Assembly: GCA_947095535.1 (NCBI GenBank)
Contig: OX352774.1
Coordinates: forward strand, 69,378,416 to 69,442,415
Reading direction: 5' to 3'
Origin: Poecilobothrus nobilitatus
Taxonomy: Eukaryota; Arthropoda; Insecta; Diptera; Dolichopodidae
Length of the DNA: 64,000 bases
Shown here: positions 24,056 to 36,165 of the stretch, piece by piece
How positions within the stretch are numbered: the first letter of the stretch is position 1
Layout: each line of letters opens with the position of its first letter
Notes under the pieces: generated by a model
Told to the model about the DNA's origin: nothing
What the model saw: the letters and a program-made list of their open reading frames with translations, nothing else
The model's database searches: none
Translations under genes and position numbers: made by a program

Positions 24056-24962
24056 AAAAAAAAAATTTGATTTGAATGAAAAAAGTGCAATATTATTGAA
24101 TTTGTGATGCATAAATAATATACATATGTATCTCTATATGTATAATAATATTAATTTTGATGCAAACTTCAACAAATAATTTTGTGAATTGCATGAAAAT
24201 TATTTTTTACATTTATTACCTATAAATTTTAAAAATCTAGGCTTAAATTTTATTCTTAAAAAAATTTCAAAAATAGGTACATATGTACATATGTTCAATT
24301 CAATTTTTAAAATAAAAAAATACAAATCATTTTTCATATTATATTACATACCTCAATGGAAGCTACGAATTTTTATTAGAATAATTACGAATACTCATTC
24401 CAATAATAGCAAATTATTATATAGAAGGCACACATTTTTTAGCTTTCATTTTTACTAAATGTGCTTTCATACACAATTTGTCAGTAACTCAAAAAATCTT
24501 ACATATTACTACACATTCATTCAACATATTATACATATACTTACAAATTAATTCTTTACACAAAAAGACAAAAAAGAAACATAACAAAATAAAAAATATG
24601 TAGATAAATACTTAACATTACATGGCTACATATGTATATAAATACATATCTATACTATTCGTATCAAACTACATGTATAGCAATAGCGTACATTGTATAG
24701 AAACATAAAAAACAAATTAAAACAAAAAATACGTATAGCCATAGAGTATAGACTATAGATACCTAACATTGTATGTAGCTATATAAATATTTAGGTACAT
24801 TTTTATATCATTCATATTCAAATTTCAAACTATACTAGAAAATCCCCTGTGCAATTGCACAATTTCTGTAGATTCAAAAACATTTACGTTATCATACTGA
24901 CCTCCTTACTACCTGTATTAAGGAAGGGATTATTACATGTATTTTTTAGCTTAGGTATATTA
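24056..24962. other. Non-coding AT-rich DNA
   Basis: Contains TATAGCAATAGCGTACATTG at about 24675, repeated with changes at about 25990. The perfect 14-bp palindrome TGTGCAATTGCACA is at 24849-24862. No gene. Confidence 0.5.
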
Positions 24963-26025
24963 TCTCTGATAATAAAATTTTAAATTATTAAATAAATATA
25001 CAGAAATATCATCATTGCCAGTTTAGTTTATATTCAGTGTGAGTGGTTTATTATAGATCTGGCCAACATCTTGTGTGTATGATATTGTGTATATTATCAG
25101 AAATTCAATCATTAATTCTTGGTATTATCTGATGTGATTAATAAATCTTATATTTTTCCATGGCTAACAATATTATTAATGGTCTAATAATAAATTAGTA
25201 CAAAATTATGAATCTTTTGTGAAAGAAAGCTTCTAAAACGATATTTTCTATGTTAGTTTTTTTTTTTTTAAGAAAAATATCCATTTCTATTATATTTGGT
25301 AAGTTCCAGACTTCTGTTATGAAATATAATTATTTAAGTCTGCCGAATTTTATATTAATAAAAAAATTTCGAATATTTTATGTTATTTGTATGTTACAAA
25401 ATCAAGAATAAAATCGGCCTATTATTTTTTTCTTATAAATATGAGACTTACTATAAACTTTGCTCTTTTCACTTTCAGGCGTTTTAATTTTATTAAGAGT
25501 ACCTATTTTAATTTTTTTTTTTTCAAAACAAAGATTAAAAACGCCATCAGAAGATTAATAATTTATTTTTAATTTACCGCTGCGGCCAGTTCATAATGGA
25601 TGTGGCGGTCAAATTTAAAAATTAAAAATTTGCTGAATATATTTTTATTGAAAATGTGTGTTTTTTAAATATATACTTTTCCTTTTTTGACTGTACTCAC
25701 TTTTAATGAACGGTTTGTGTCTCTGATAATACTTCTAGTGGAAAATTTGGTCTCTGGTAATAATATTTACTAAATTTATTATTAATGAACGGTTTGTAAA
25801 AGATTTCAAAGTCAAAGAGTCAAAGATTTGTGTCTCTGGTAATAAAATTTTAACTTATTAAATAAATATACAGAAATATCAGCATTGCCAGTTTAGTTTA
25901 CATTCAGTGTGAGTGTTTTATTATAGATATGAAATATATTTTTTTACATGTTGGCAAGGTCTCGCCAACATCTTGTGTATTATATTATAGATGTATAGCA
26001 ATAGCATATATTGTATAGAAACAAA
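24963..26025. repeat. Direct-repeat cluster with hairpin
   Basis: A block from TCTCTGATAATAAAATTTTA through GCCAACATCTTGTGT (24963-25074) recurs at 25833-25978 with few changes. The second copy also has about 35 extra bases, including a perfect hairpin ATGTTGGC...GCCAACAT (25948-25955, 25964-25971). The phrase GTGTCTCTGRTAATA occurs additionally at about 25718 and 25750. The arrangement suggests tandem or nested copies of one transposon family. Nothing coding. Confidence 0.6.
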
Positions 26026-26218
26026 AACTTCGGAAAAAAAAAAAGAAAAAAGGAGGAAAACAAAGGCTCATATATGTATATCGCCAAGAAAAAAGAACAG
26101 TAGGTACCTATAATAAATAAATAAAATAATTTTTTACTTAATTCGAAAATATATTTAAACATTTTTTTGCCCACTTTGAATTAAAGTTTTTAATGTGTGT
26201 AAATAAATATTAAAAAAA

Positions 26219-27040
26219 CCTGTACCAAATAATTTCAGAATAATTGTGAATGGTGAAATCCTTCAGGGAACTGATCTTATTAAGTATCTCGGTCTATATA
26301 TAGACAAAAATTTGAAATGGACCTATCACATTGACCATGTTAAAAATAAAACTATTCCGTACGTAGCAGCTTTATATAGATAGCGCTACATTCTTCCAAA
26401 ATCGATTCTATACAATATATATTTCGCACATATACATTCCCAGTTTATTTATCTAAATTCAATATGGTCGAGTTCTCCCACTTATAAATTACGTGAAATA
26501 CAAGTTTTGCAAAATAAGGCATCAAAGGCAATAAACCGTTTACCTTTTTTAACCCCATCCAACACACTTTACAGTGAAAAATTGTTATCTGTTGATAAAT
26601 TAAAGGTCTACGAATTATGTATACTATGTTATAAGTTGGTTCACGATAAAATTAAATCTGGGGTACAAGTTTCCAAGGTTTGTGAGGTTCATAACTATAA
26701 TACCAGGAGAAGAGACAATTTGTCAGTTTTAAATTTCGCTCCGAACACAATAATTTTTTCAGCTATTACTAATCACAACAATTTGCCTCTACATGTGAGA
26801 TCCACCGACTCTATGCTCGTATTTAAACGCTTATTAAGAAAATTTCTTATGACTAGCTAATCCTTTATAATTATTGTGTATTTCATAAATTAAAAAAAAA
26901 ATTTGTTATTATAAGAACTTATTATTATTAAAATAATTTTGTTGCCTAATTTTAAGTGTTAATTATTGTAATAAAAACAAAGGGGTTCACCACAAGTGCT
27001 AAGCACTTTTTTGAACCTGTGAATAATAAAAAAAAAAAAA
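26219..27040 (+). pseudogene. 5'-truncated non-LTR retrotransposon with in-frame stop
   Basis: One reading frame from 26219 to the stop at 26858-26860 encodes the end of a LINE reverse transcriptase. It has IKYLGLYIDKNLKWTYHIDH, then an internal TAG at 26381-26383, then LQNKASKAINRLPF, then YNTRRRDNLSVL and a VFKRLLRKFL tail. This is the usual post-catalytic layout (thumb-like region and C-terminus) of CR1/L2/Jockey-type elements. The 3' UTR has a nested hairpin (26984-27017) and a poly-A end at 27028-27040. It differs in sequence from the LINE at 13.3 kb. Confidence 0.82.
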
Positions 27041-29461
27041 TTCACAAATAAAATTTTAAGACTTTGTTTTAATGTAATGAACGCTTAAGTATGTATAATC
27101 TATGTATTTTAGTTTAGGAGATACAAATGTGTTTTGTATTTTAAATTTTGTATTATCCATTAATCCTAAATTTTAAAGAAAAACTGACTAAGATAACAAG
27201 AAAAAATGTTAAGAGTTAATAAATTGAAACAATGTTAGAAGAAATTCGTGATATTTGGCGGTACTTTGATATCTTCTTAACCCCCTATCTATGATATTAT
27301 GATAGTCATAAAGCTACCATAAAATTATTCGATAAGTTTTTAATATAATTGTAGATATTATACAAAATCAATACCCTAACTATAATAGTCATAAGTAAAA
27401 AAATCATTTGAAAATTACTAATGATTTTCTATGACTATACGTTCTTTTTGGTAATGACTTGGCGAATGATTTTTAAATGACAACGAATGATTGATAAGAA
27501 AAGTATTTAGTAAATTATTTGAAAAAATCCTTCAGTAGGTAGGTAAAAGTCTAAAAATGAAATCTGTTTCGATTTTATTTTCGAATGTCTCTTCTTATAA
27601 GAATAAATAATAAATTTTCAGTAAACGCTTTCTGTTTTTTTTTCTGAATTTATTTGAAAGCTGTCTACAATTCGCCCTCTCGAATATTTTTGATTTTTTC
27701 TATTTTTCTTTCCTCATAGAATTTCTAGTCAATGGTTTTGAAAAAGAGAGTATCCTGGCTGTCTGATTACATCATAAAACATTCTATTGAATTTTCTTAT
27801 TATTCTTTCAATTTGTTTTTAGTCCAGTGCTTGATGGTTTGATAATGCTTACAGCCAGAATAATATTTACATATATGTATATTAATTTGTCAATTGCCAT
27901 GTCTAATTTTTGAAGAACGGTACTGTCTGAACTGAACAGTACTGAAAAATAGGTTTCAAAGATTCTAATGAATCGTGAATCATGAATTTTTGGTTTTATT
28001 TTTAAAAGTCTGGCAGTTCTAGAGTTTTTAAGCATGTTAATTACATTATTACATCCGTATCTTCATAAAATCGTCGTTTTTATGTACTCGTAATCATTTT
28101 ATGATGAAAAATCTTCTAACGATATCAGTGATTTGTTGCTTTTTTTTGTTTTTCTCTCAATTGTTAGTCAATCTTTTGCTGCACATTTTGGAATGGAGTT
28201 CATCTTCTGAAGTTCCTGCATGTATATATGTGTGTAATATAGAAGAGTCATAATGTTATTAAAGGGATACCGTATTACGTACATATTAGTTTATTCCTTT
28301 TTATAGTTTATTTTCGTTATTCGTTGAATGCATCTAAAACTAGGTTGAACAACAATGATAACAAATTGCAGATCTACTTTTACTATCAGAGACCATTACA
28401 AATCCTTACATCATTACTCAATTATATTTATAAATTAATTGATGGTTTGCTTTTTTTTTTTTAGTTAAGTACTTTAGTACTTAATGTCTATTCTTTACGC
28501 ATCAGATTACTTTCCTTATAATTGTATCGAAAATTATTACAACATCTGATATAAAATAAAATATAGTCTGAATATAAAAAGGTAAAATTCATTCTATGGT
28601 TGGTTCTACTAATAAATCTCAAGCAGTTGAAATGATCTATGCGCTTATACATACATATATATTTCTCTCATAAAACCAACCTTTCCCGTTAAAATTATTA
28701 TATTAAATATATTAAATTATTATTATTAAATATTTGAATTATTTAAAATTTCAAGATTATTTAGGAATATTAGAGAAAAAAAACGTCTATGAGTTCCTCT
28801 ATTATAATTTGTCTGAAATTTTTATAAAATTTTTTAAAATTATTTTATTAAATTAAATATAAAAATTGTAGAATACAAAATTTTTGAATATGTCCTATAT
28901 ATACATATACTCGTATAAACAAAATTGAATTCCCAACAGGATAAGAATGGTTATGTTTCTATAATGTTATTTCAGTAAATTCAATTCATTCAGTTTAATT
29001 TCATTTATTTTGTCCTTAAGTAAAAAGAACCAACCAAAAAAAAAAAAAAATCGATTCACATATGTTTAGAATGACCATTACATTACAATCGATTGAAAAT
29101 CCGCAAAATAATGTTATTTTTTTAAAATTAAAATAATATATGGATGTATATTCAGTATAAAGGTAGGTTGGTATGTTGGTAATAATTTGGCCACAAATAT
29201 AAATTAAAAAAAAAAACATAAATAGAATTAAGCTCCAAGTGAAAAGGGGCTATATGATAAACGTTTATTTGTTTTATGATTTACCGCATCAGATGATCCC
29301 ATTTAATTGAATTAGAAGAATTCACCCTTAAAGGTTATCAAATTTGGTTGAATTATAATGAAAAAAAGAAGAAAATATGAGAATCATAAAAATATTCTAT
29401 AGTTAGGTAAGGCAAAAAATTTGTTTTAATTTTTATTTATACTAAATAGTTTTTTTTTTTT
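27041..29461. other. Non-coding DNA, somewhat less AT-extreme
   Basis: Bases 27240-28400 have fewer homopolymers than their surroundings, and the minus strand has a 75-codon frame at 27808-28035, but I recognise no domain and see no codon bias. A decayed transposon is possible. Confidence 0.4.
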
Positions 29462-30060
29462 CTAAGGGAGATGGGAATCTTCCAAAGACACCAAGAATTT
29501 CCCCCTTGGTAGTGTCAGATTCTTACTGACTAAACCCACCTCCCCCTTTAGCCAATATAATGGGATGAAATTCTTACCTGCGAATGCAGCATATTGGCTA
29601 GGGAGTAGGAATAGGGAAGGATAGGAAATGGATACGGAAACATTGAATTGGGAGTGGGACTGTAAGGAAACAATGAATCTGCCTATTATTATTACTATTT
29701 TGCTAACAGTGACTAAAGCCGTCACAACAGTTACAACATGTAGTAGTAATATATAGTAACTACATGAGGTAATTATTGAAGGCAACCCTCACTGTCACTG
29801 TAGCAGTTACTATTATTGGTAGTAGAATTCTTATTAATATTATTATTATTTTACTACAGAGTCAGCGCCATCAGTGGATTACAACGTGCAGCAGTATATA
29901 ACACCTTACTTACATGATATAACCAAAGATAGCTCCACTGTAGTAGCTATTCTTATTATTACTATTATTATTATTATAATAATTATTGTTATTATTACTA
30001 TTACTATTACTATTATTACTATTATTATTATTGTTATTATTGTTTTATTTTACTACAGAG
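29462..30060. repeat. GC-richer repeat remnant flanked by (TTA)n tracts
   Basis: 29462-29660 stands out for its G/C content and has, on the minus strand, GTAAGAATCTGACACTACC and CCCTAGCCAATATGC. Such phrases look like 3' UTR sequence of non-LTR elements, by memory only. It is followed by composite TTA/ACT microsatellites at about 29825-29860 and 29948-30048; TTTTACTACAGAGT occurs after both tracts. The open frame on the minus strand is probably not a gene. Confidence 0.45.
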
Positions 30061-33000
30061 TTAAATTGCATGTTAAATTGTGTATAGTTACTTTAAAACC
30101 ATATATATATATTTAATGATATATGGTTTAATCTATCAAAAATCTTGAAGTATCTAACTTTATGATAATGACCTTGATGATGACGGTAAAACAAAGCAGT
30201 TAAAAGATAAATAAAAGTTTTAAAAGATGTAACAGGTCTTGTGAAAATCTGATTTTCGCATAGAATTTTTTGTGTAAGAAAAATTTGTTTAAAATTAAAG
30301 TGAACTTTTCTAAGTTTTAAGGAAAACCTATATATTTATAGTTAAGAAAAGCGGTAAACATATCTAAAAATATAATATTTGATCTCTAAGTTTTAATAAC
30401 AATAAATTTGTACAGATGTTCCAGCTGTTTAAAAATAGCAAATTTTCAATTTTTGACCTCTATTCTAAAAAAGCGAACACAAAATTAAAAAGATCTTTAC
30501 AAATAAAAATATGTGTACCATCGCCTGTTCAATTTCAAGGTTCTGATTTAAAGCGTTCCAGAAATACAGAGAAGTCAAAACTTTACAAAATTATAGTTTT
30601 AAATAATGGTAAATAAATGGTAATTAAATTTAAATTTAATAAATGGTATTGAAGTTCGTAAACAGATGACCGCACCGAGTGAAGCTAATGGGAAACTAAT
30701 AAGCTTATTTTTCAAAACTTTTTTACAGGTTGTAGAGCAATGTTTTTTTTTTTATATAATTAACCAATTGTGGAACTGTAGCTTCTCAAGGTTTGAAAAA
30801 TTTCTCTTCAAATTTCTTATTTTGAAGCAAAAGTATATAGTCAAAATAGTCGTAGGCCATTTTAAAATGTGTGCTTTTATAACATCTGTTAAAGTCCTTG
30901 ATTTTGCAATTTACGTACTTCCTTGTTTCACTTAGGCTTTAAAGCACTATAATTAAAAAGGAGTGTGAAAAATTTCAATTCTTAAATAAAATAAAAAAAA
31001 TACTGAGTTTAATAAATAAAAATAATTCAATTTATTTCCCAAATATGATGCATATCCATGTGCTTTAAACTTCCCAAAGATTATACAAAATTTAGACATT
31101 TTTATTTATTTTTTATCTTTTCATCTGAATTATTTTCATTTTTACATTTATTTATTTACAAAATTTATATATACATACATACATTATATAATATGTATGT
31201 ATGCATTTAAAATAAATATCTTTTGTACGTTTTTTATTTTGCCAAATTTTATTATTTTAGGAAGGTATAGGTATATCTATTGCGCAGAAAACGGTTAGGT
31301 GTGTTTACTATTTAAAAAAAAAGAAGAAGTTATTAAAAAATAATTACAAAATATTTTCAAAATTGCAAAATTAAAAAAATCAATTAAAAAAAGTTAATTG
31401 ATTGAGAATTCATAGAGTTTGAACAGAAAAATAATATTATGGCTTATAAGACTGAGCACATAGAAATTAATCAATTGATTTTTTGTTTGATTTTTGACGT
31501 TTATAAATTTGAATATTTTTTTTTTTAAATTAAATTTCTTGGTAAGTTTTTGATATACATGTATGATATTGTTTAATTAAGTGTTGCATTTTGCCAATAA
31601 AATCCGTGTAATGACTGTCATATATGAAATATAAAAAATGACCTCTCTTTTCTCCCTTCCTTTTCATCAGCCATTATAATGTTCTGCAGTTAGGGTGATC
31701 ATTCCATTACACTGGCTACGAAGTGCGGTGGTTTTAATGAGTAAAAATCTAACACTACCAAGGTAAATTAGCTTTTCTTGAAGACTTTTAAAAATCTACA
31801 TCTTCCGCAGGAAAAAAAAACGATAAATTGTACTAAATATCAAATTTTATCATAAATTCTTGAAAAGGCAAAAGGATATTTAATAAATTAATGTTTTTGC
31901 CCACCATTAATACAAAATATATTTTAAATAAGTACATATATATTCTTATAAAATATTTTTATATTTCATTATAAAAAAAAATGTTCAAATATGTTTTTTT
32001 TTTTCAAATTTATTATTTTGTTTTACATTATTATTATTTTTAGTAAAATATTTTTAAGACTTTAATTAATTAAAATCACTTCAACTGATAATCAGATTTT
32101 TGGTGTAATCATTTTTTATTTTATTTTTATAATTTAAAAAAAAAAAAAAAAAAAATTTTAAATTCATGCAAATATACCAACGGAACAATGATAACTAAAA
32201 ATTTCCCCAATTCATATTATCAACTAATATATTTTCTGAGAAAAACACGCATACACACATACACTCACATGGAAAAGTAATAAAATAATTTATTTTTATC
32301 AAATTAAAAAATTTAAAAAAATAAGAGAAGCAACAGTTTTCTCAATTTTCTTTAGAATAATAATACTCGTACAAAATTACGGTCTCGCTATGATGTATAT
32401 AGGAGTATGGGACTATGGGTTGGAATTTTGGGAAAACTCATCAGTTAATGGTAAATATTGACAAAATGCAATTTTCGTATAAATATTAATTTGGTATAGG
32501 TTTTTAAAATTTAAATAAAATTTCATATTATTCTCACTAAATTATTCAGTAATATATTTTATTCAAAAATGATAGAATTCTCTTAATTTTCTTTACCTAT
32601 ACTGATTACTCTCTTACTATATATAATAGTAATAGTATATTGGTGGAGTTATGGAGAATGGAGAGTCGCTTTTAAATAGAGAAAAAAAATTTTTTTTTTA
32701 CCTTCGCCATTGTAAGAGAAAAAATACAAATGGAAAATCATTTAAAATTGAATGAGACAAAAATTAATATTGTCCGCTTATGAAATTTTAGAGTTACGGT
32801 CTAGTCTAGAGTGAGTAGGGATAACTACAAACGAATATCCATATATGCATATATAAAATAATTTGTATAGTAGGTATGCACATTTTTTATATTTGTATTT
32901 TTATGTTATGGATATTTAAAAATTTAGAAGTTAGAGGACTTGATTTCTTTGATAGTCATGCACAAAATTCAACAGTGGCATTTTAATAAGGGTCACGAAA

Positions 33001-34459
33001 TATTATTCTCCTATTTAATTGATTTTTATTTTGTGTTTCTTTGTTTTTTTTTTTTTTTTTAGATTTTCTATATTTGGTATATGTATATATATTTTTGTTT
33101 CAATTCACGTTTCCACACTTGTATTCTTTGCCAGATTGTTAGCATATACATAATATCATACCATTTTATCTAGTTAAATTAGTTTGCCGGTAAGAAGTTA
33201 TGAATTGTAAAAAGTTATTTTAACTCTCACAAAAAGAATACAACTGTGAAAATGCACAATAATTATTATTATAATTTAGAACAGAATAAAAATATATGTA
33301 TATATGTATATACTCGTTTGAGCTTCTAATATGTTTGATTGCTTTTAAGTGGAAATTTTGTCATTTTGCTTCTTTGAATATATTTAAATGAATACATTTA
33401 AAAATTTCTATAGTAAATGGGCGGTACGTGATCCATAATTAAAATTATTTTATTTTGTTTTCATTTTTGAGGTGACAATATTTTATTTTTTGAGTGTTTG
33501 TTATACACTAAATTTTGATTATTTTTGTAATTTTTGTAATTATAATAATTACAAAAGCTATATGGAGGCTCTGGCTATGGTAATAATACAATTATTTGGT
33601 TTCTATACTGTTGAAATTTGTTTCCACCCCCCTCCCCCATTCCCTCCCAAAAATCTTTAGTTTGCTGAATAAAAACGATTAATAATTATATAATTAAATA
33701 TTATGATGAGGTTGTATATTTTATGCTGTCATGGTTTTTCCAGAATTTTAAAAATCTAATTGATTTTTTCAATGAAAAAAACACTTACAAAAAAAAAAAA
33801 AACATATTAATAAATTTGTACGTGAGTTTTGTCAAATCACATAAAGTAAATCTAAAAGAATTTGTCAATGAACTAAAAAATTAGGTAACATTGTATCCCT
33901 TTTTAAGGTGGTTTTAAACAATAAATAGTGAATATTAATTAAAATTGTTAATTTTGGGGATTTCTCCTTTTCCAATATTCTTCTCATAATAAAGAGAATG
34001 AGAATAATATAATTAATTATAAAATTTTAGATTCTAGCGAACACATTTCAATAACATTTTGAATAGAATATTAATTTACAGAAATATATACACTTGACCT
34101 ACACTCATCCGTTTTATATAATATTTAAACAATATTTTGGTTTACATTAATTTATGAATTAATAAATCTGTTAAAATTCTATCTGGATTGTTAAATTCTA
34201 TATAATATTCTATATTATATGCTTGGCCAAACTAAAACTATCTGTACATATTGGAATAGGAACAAAATAGAATATATGCAGGGAAAATTAATATATAATG
34301 GGAATGTTAAGAATTAAGGGGCATGTTAAAATAGTATGGGAATATTTATATGTTACAAAGATTTCGAGACAGTACGTAGCTAAACTAGCTTAAAATTGAT
34401 ATATATTTGAGGTAACAATTTTTGAGATGACAGTGTTCAAGGTTTTTTGTATATATTTA
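30061..34459. other. Non-coding AT-rich DNA
   Basis: No exon, RNA gene or repeat with clear ends. Short frames at 30416-30935 and 33472-33660 are low-complexity with no recognisable domain. Confidence 0.45.
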
Positions 34460-35240
34460 AAAAAAAACAAGTAAAAGTAACAGTAAGTCGATGCAACCGA
34501 CTTATTTATACCCTACAACTAAAAAATTCAAATTAAATTAAAAATCCATAAGTTATTTCAGTTAGGTATTTAATATAACTAAGCTAAAAAAATAAATGCT
34601 TTTACAACCTTTGTATAAAATTTCAGATTTCTATCTTTATTAAATTCGAAAATATGCTTGTTAGATCTTGGGAAGTGTGTGGAGGCACGCGGACCACCAC
34701 CCCAATTCATCTCAAATTTTAGAGACATCAACAGGGTAGAACATTCTTATATCAAATTTCAAGTTTATATATTTATTTATTTCGGAGATATGCTTGTTTG
34801 GTCTTAGGAGTTGTGTGGCAGATACCCGAACAACCATTCTAATTCATCTTAAATTTTGGACAAATCAGGGATTCAGGAAACAACACCCTAGTACCAAACT
34901 TGAAGTTTCTATCTTTATTAATTTCGAAGATATGCGTATTCGGTTTTGAGAGTTGTATGGGAGGTACTCGAACGCATGGTCCGATTTCGCCCATTTACAA
35001 TCCTCGCCTTACCTTAGTCATTGTTAACCTACAGTATAAATTTCATCAAGATAGCATCATTATTTTTTGAGTTATCGTGCGTACGGACGGACGGACGGAC
35101 GGACATCCTTAAATCGACTCAGGCGGTGATCCTGATTCAGAATATATATACATGCCTATACCTAACTCGCTTCCTTTTGGTGGTTACAAACACCATACCA
35201 AAGTTAATATACCCTATACTTAAAGTGTAGGGTATAAAAA
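34460..35240 (+). mobile_element. Dispersed element with CCCTACA/TGTAGGG ends
   Basis: Begins ACAAGTAAAAG, followed by the small hairpin AAGTCG...CGACTT and TTTATACCCTACAACT. It ends AGTGTAGGGTATAAAAA, the inverse of that last block. Internal modules of about 130 bp (ATATGCTTGTTNGRTCTTGG type) repeat three times. Near the 3' end come GAGTTATCGTGC, four GGAC units (35085-35103), ATCGACTCAGG and a terminal TATACCCTA...TAGGGTATA hairpin. It is organised like the ATACCCGTATGAAC elements but differs in sequence. No ORF. Confidence 0.7.
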
Positions 35241-35279
35241 GAATATGTTTTTCCGTAAAAATAAAAAGTTTGGTTGAAG

Positions 35280-36000
35280 TTCCAAAAAGGTCAACCGGGC
35301 GATTGCTTTGTAACTTTTACTTGCGCGTCTTCTATTTGGCGATGAAATTTTAAAGGTTAAATGGAGCTCTGCGAAAAGTGTTTGTTGCAATTTCTTTAAC
35401 TCAATATATCTGCTAAACTATTCAAAATATTGATTCCGTTAGATAATCGTTACACAGCCCTACAAAATTTTCAATTTTTGTAATAAAATTTTGAATTTTT
35501 ATTACAAAACTTATATTGTACCCTTATATTGTTCTTATTAAAACTTGCGAAACATGTAAACAAGGATTAAACTTGATCCCAATATTTAAAGCTCAATATA
35601 TTCGACAATTTTTTACATTTAAAAAATAACGTTCTGTGGAAACGTTCCACTAAAATTAAAAAACAAAAAAAAACAAATTAAAAATTAAAAAAAGCTCCAT
35701 TTTCAAGTCGCCCTGTGTCTACGCTATGCTCCAAAAATATATAACATATATATAACTTGAAAGATAATTTGAGTAACGCATATGTAACGGTTGTTTGACG
35801 AAATTGGTACTTTAAGAGTAGTTTAGCAGATAGATTGTGTTAAATAAATTGAACAACAAAAAAATTTCACAGGGCTAACTGGGCCTTTACGGACTCCATC
35901 GTCAAATAAAAGTAGTGCCGCAGTTATTTCTTTTATTACTTTTTAGTGCAGTTTTAGTCGTAAATGTTACAAAGCAATCGTCCGGTTGACCTTTTTGGAA
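35280..36000. mobile_element. TIR element, full copy
   Basis: The 41 bases at 35280-35320 (TTCCAAAAAGGTCAACCGG...) are the inverse of 35960-36000 with two mismatches. The interior is AT-rich and non-coding. The same sequence from about 35476 to 36070 recurs at 44787-45340, so homology runs on about 70 bp past the right TIR to ACGTACAGTAG. The true element may therefore be larger than the TIR-bounded part. Confidence 0.7.
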
Positions 36001-36070
36001 TTTTTTCCAAAAGTTTTATTTCTATAGAGTTTTCATAGGTTTCGTAAATCTTTTAAAATACGTACAGTAG

Positions 36071-36165
36071 CATCGATGGCTTAGTGGTTAGGCACGTGCC
36101 TTATTAAGAAATAGAAGAAATGCGGGTTAAAATCCTGCACAGGTATAGTAAGGTTTATTACTTGA
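36071..36165 (+). repeat. tRNA-like segment, second family, copy 1
   Basis: CATCGATGGCTTAGTGGTTA has an A box (from 36077) and GGTTAAAATCC at 36125-36135 is a degenerate B box, followed by TGCACAGGT. The same layout occurs at 60850-60925. Probably the head of a decayed tRNA-derived SINE; the region between the boxes cannot fold as a normal anticodon arm. Confidence 0.55.

Noticed and set aside
29462..29785. Minus-strand 107-codon protein
   Set aside because: Falls in a GC-richer repeat remnant bounded by microsatellites; no recognisable domain or splice sites.
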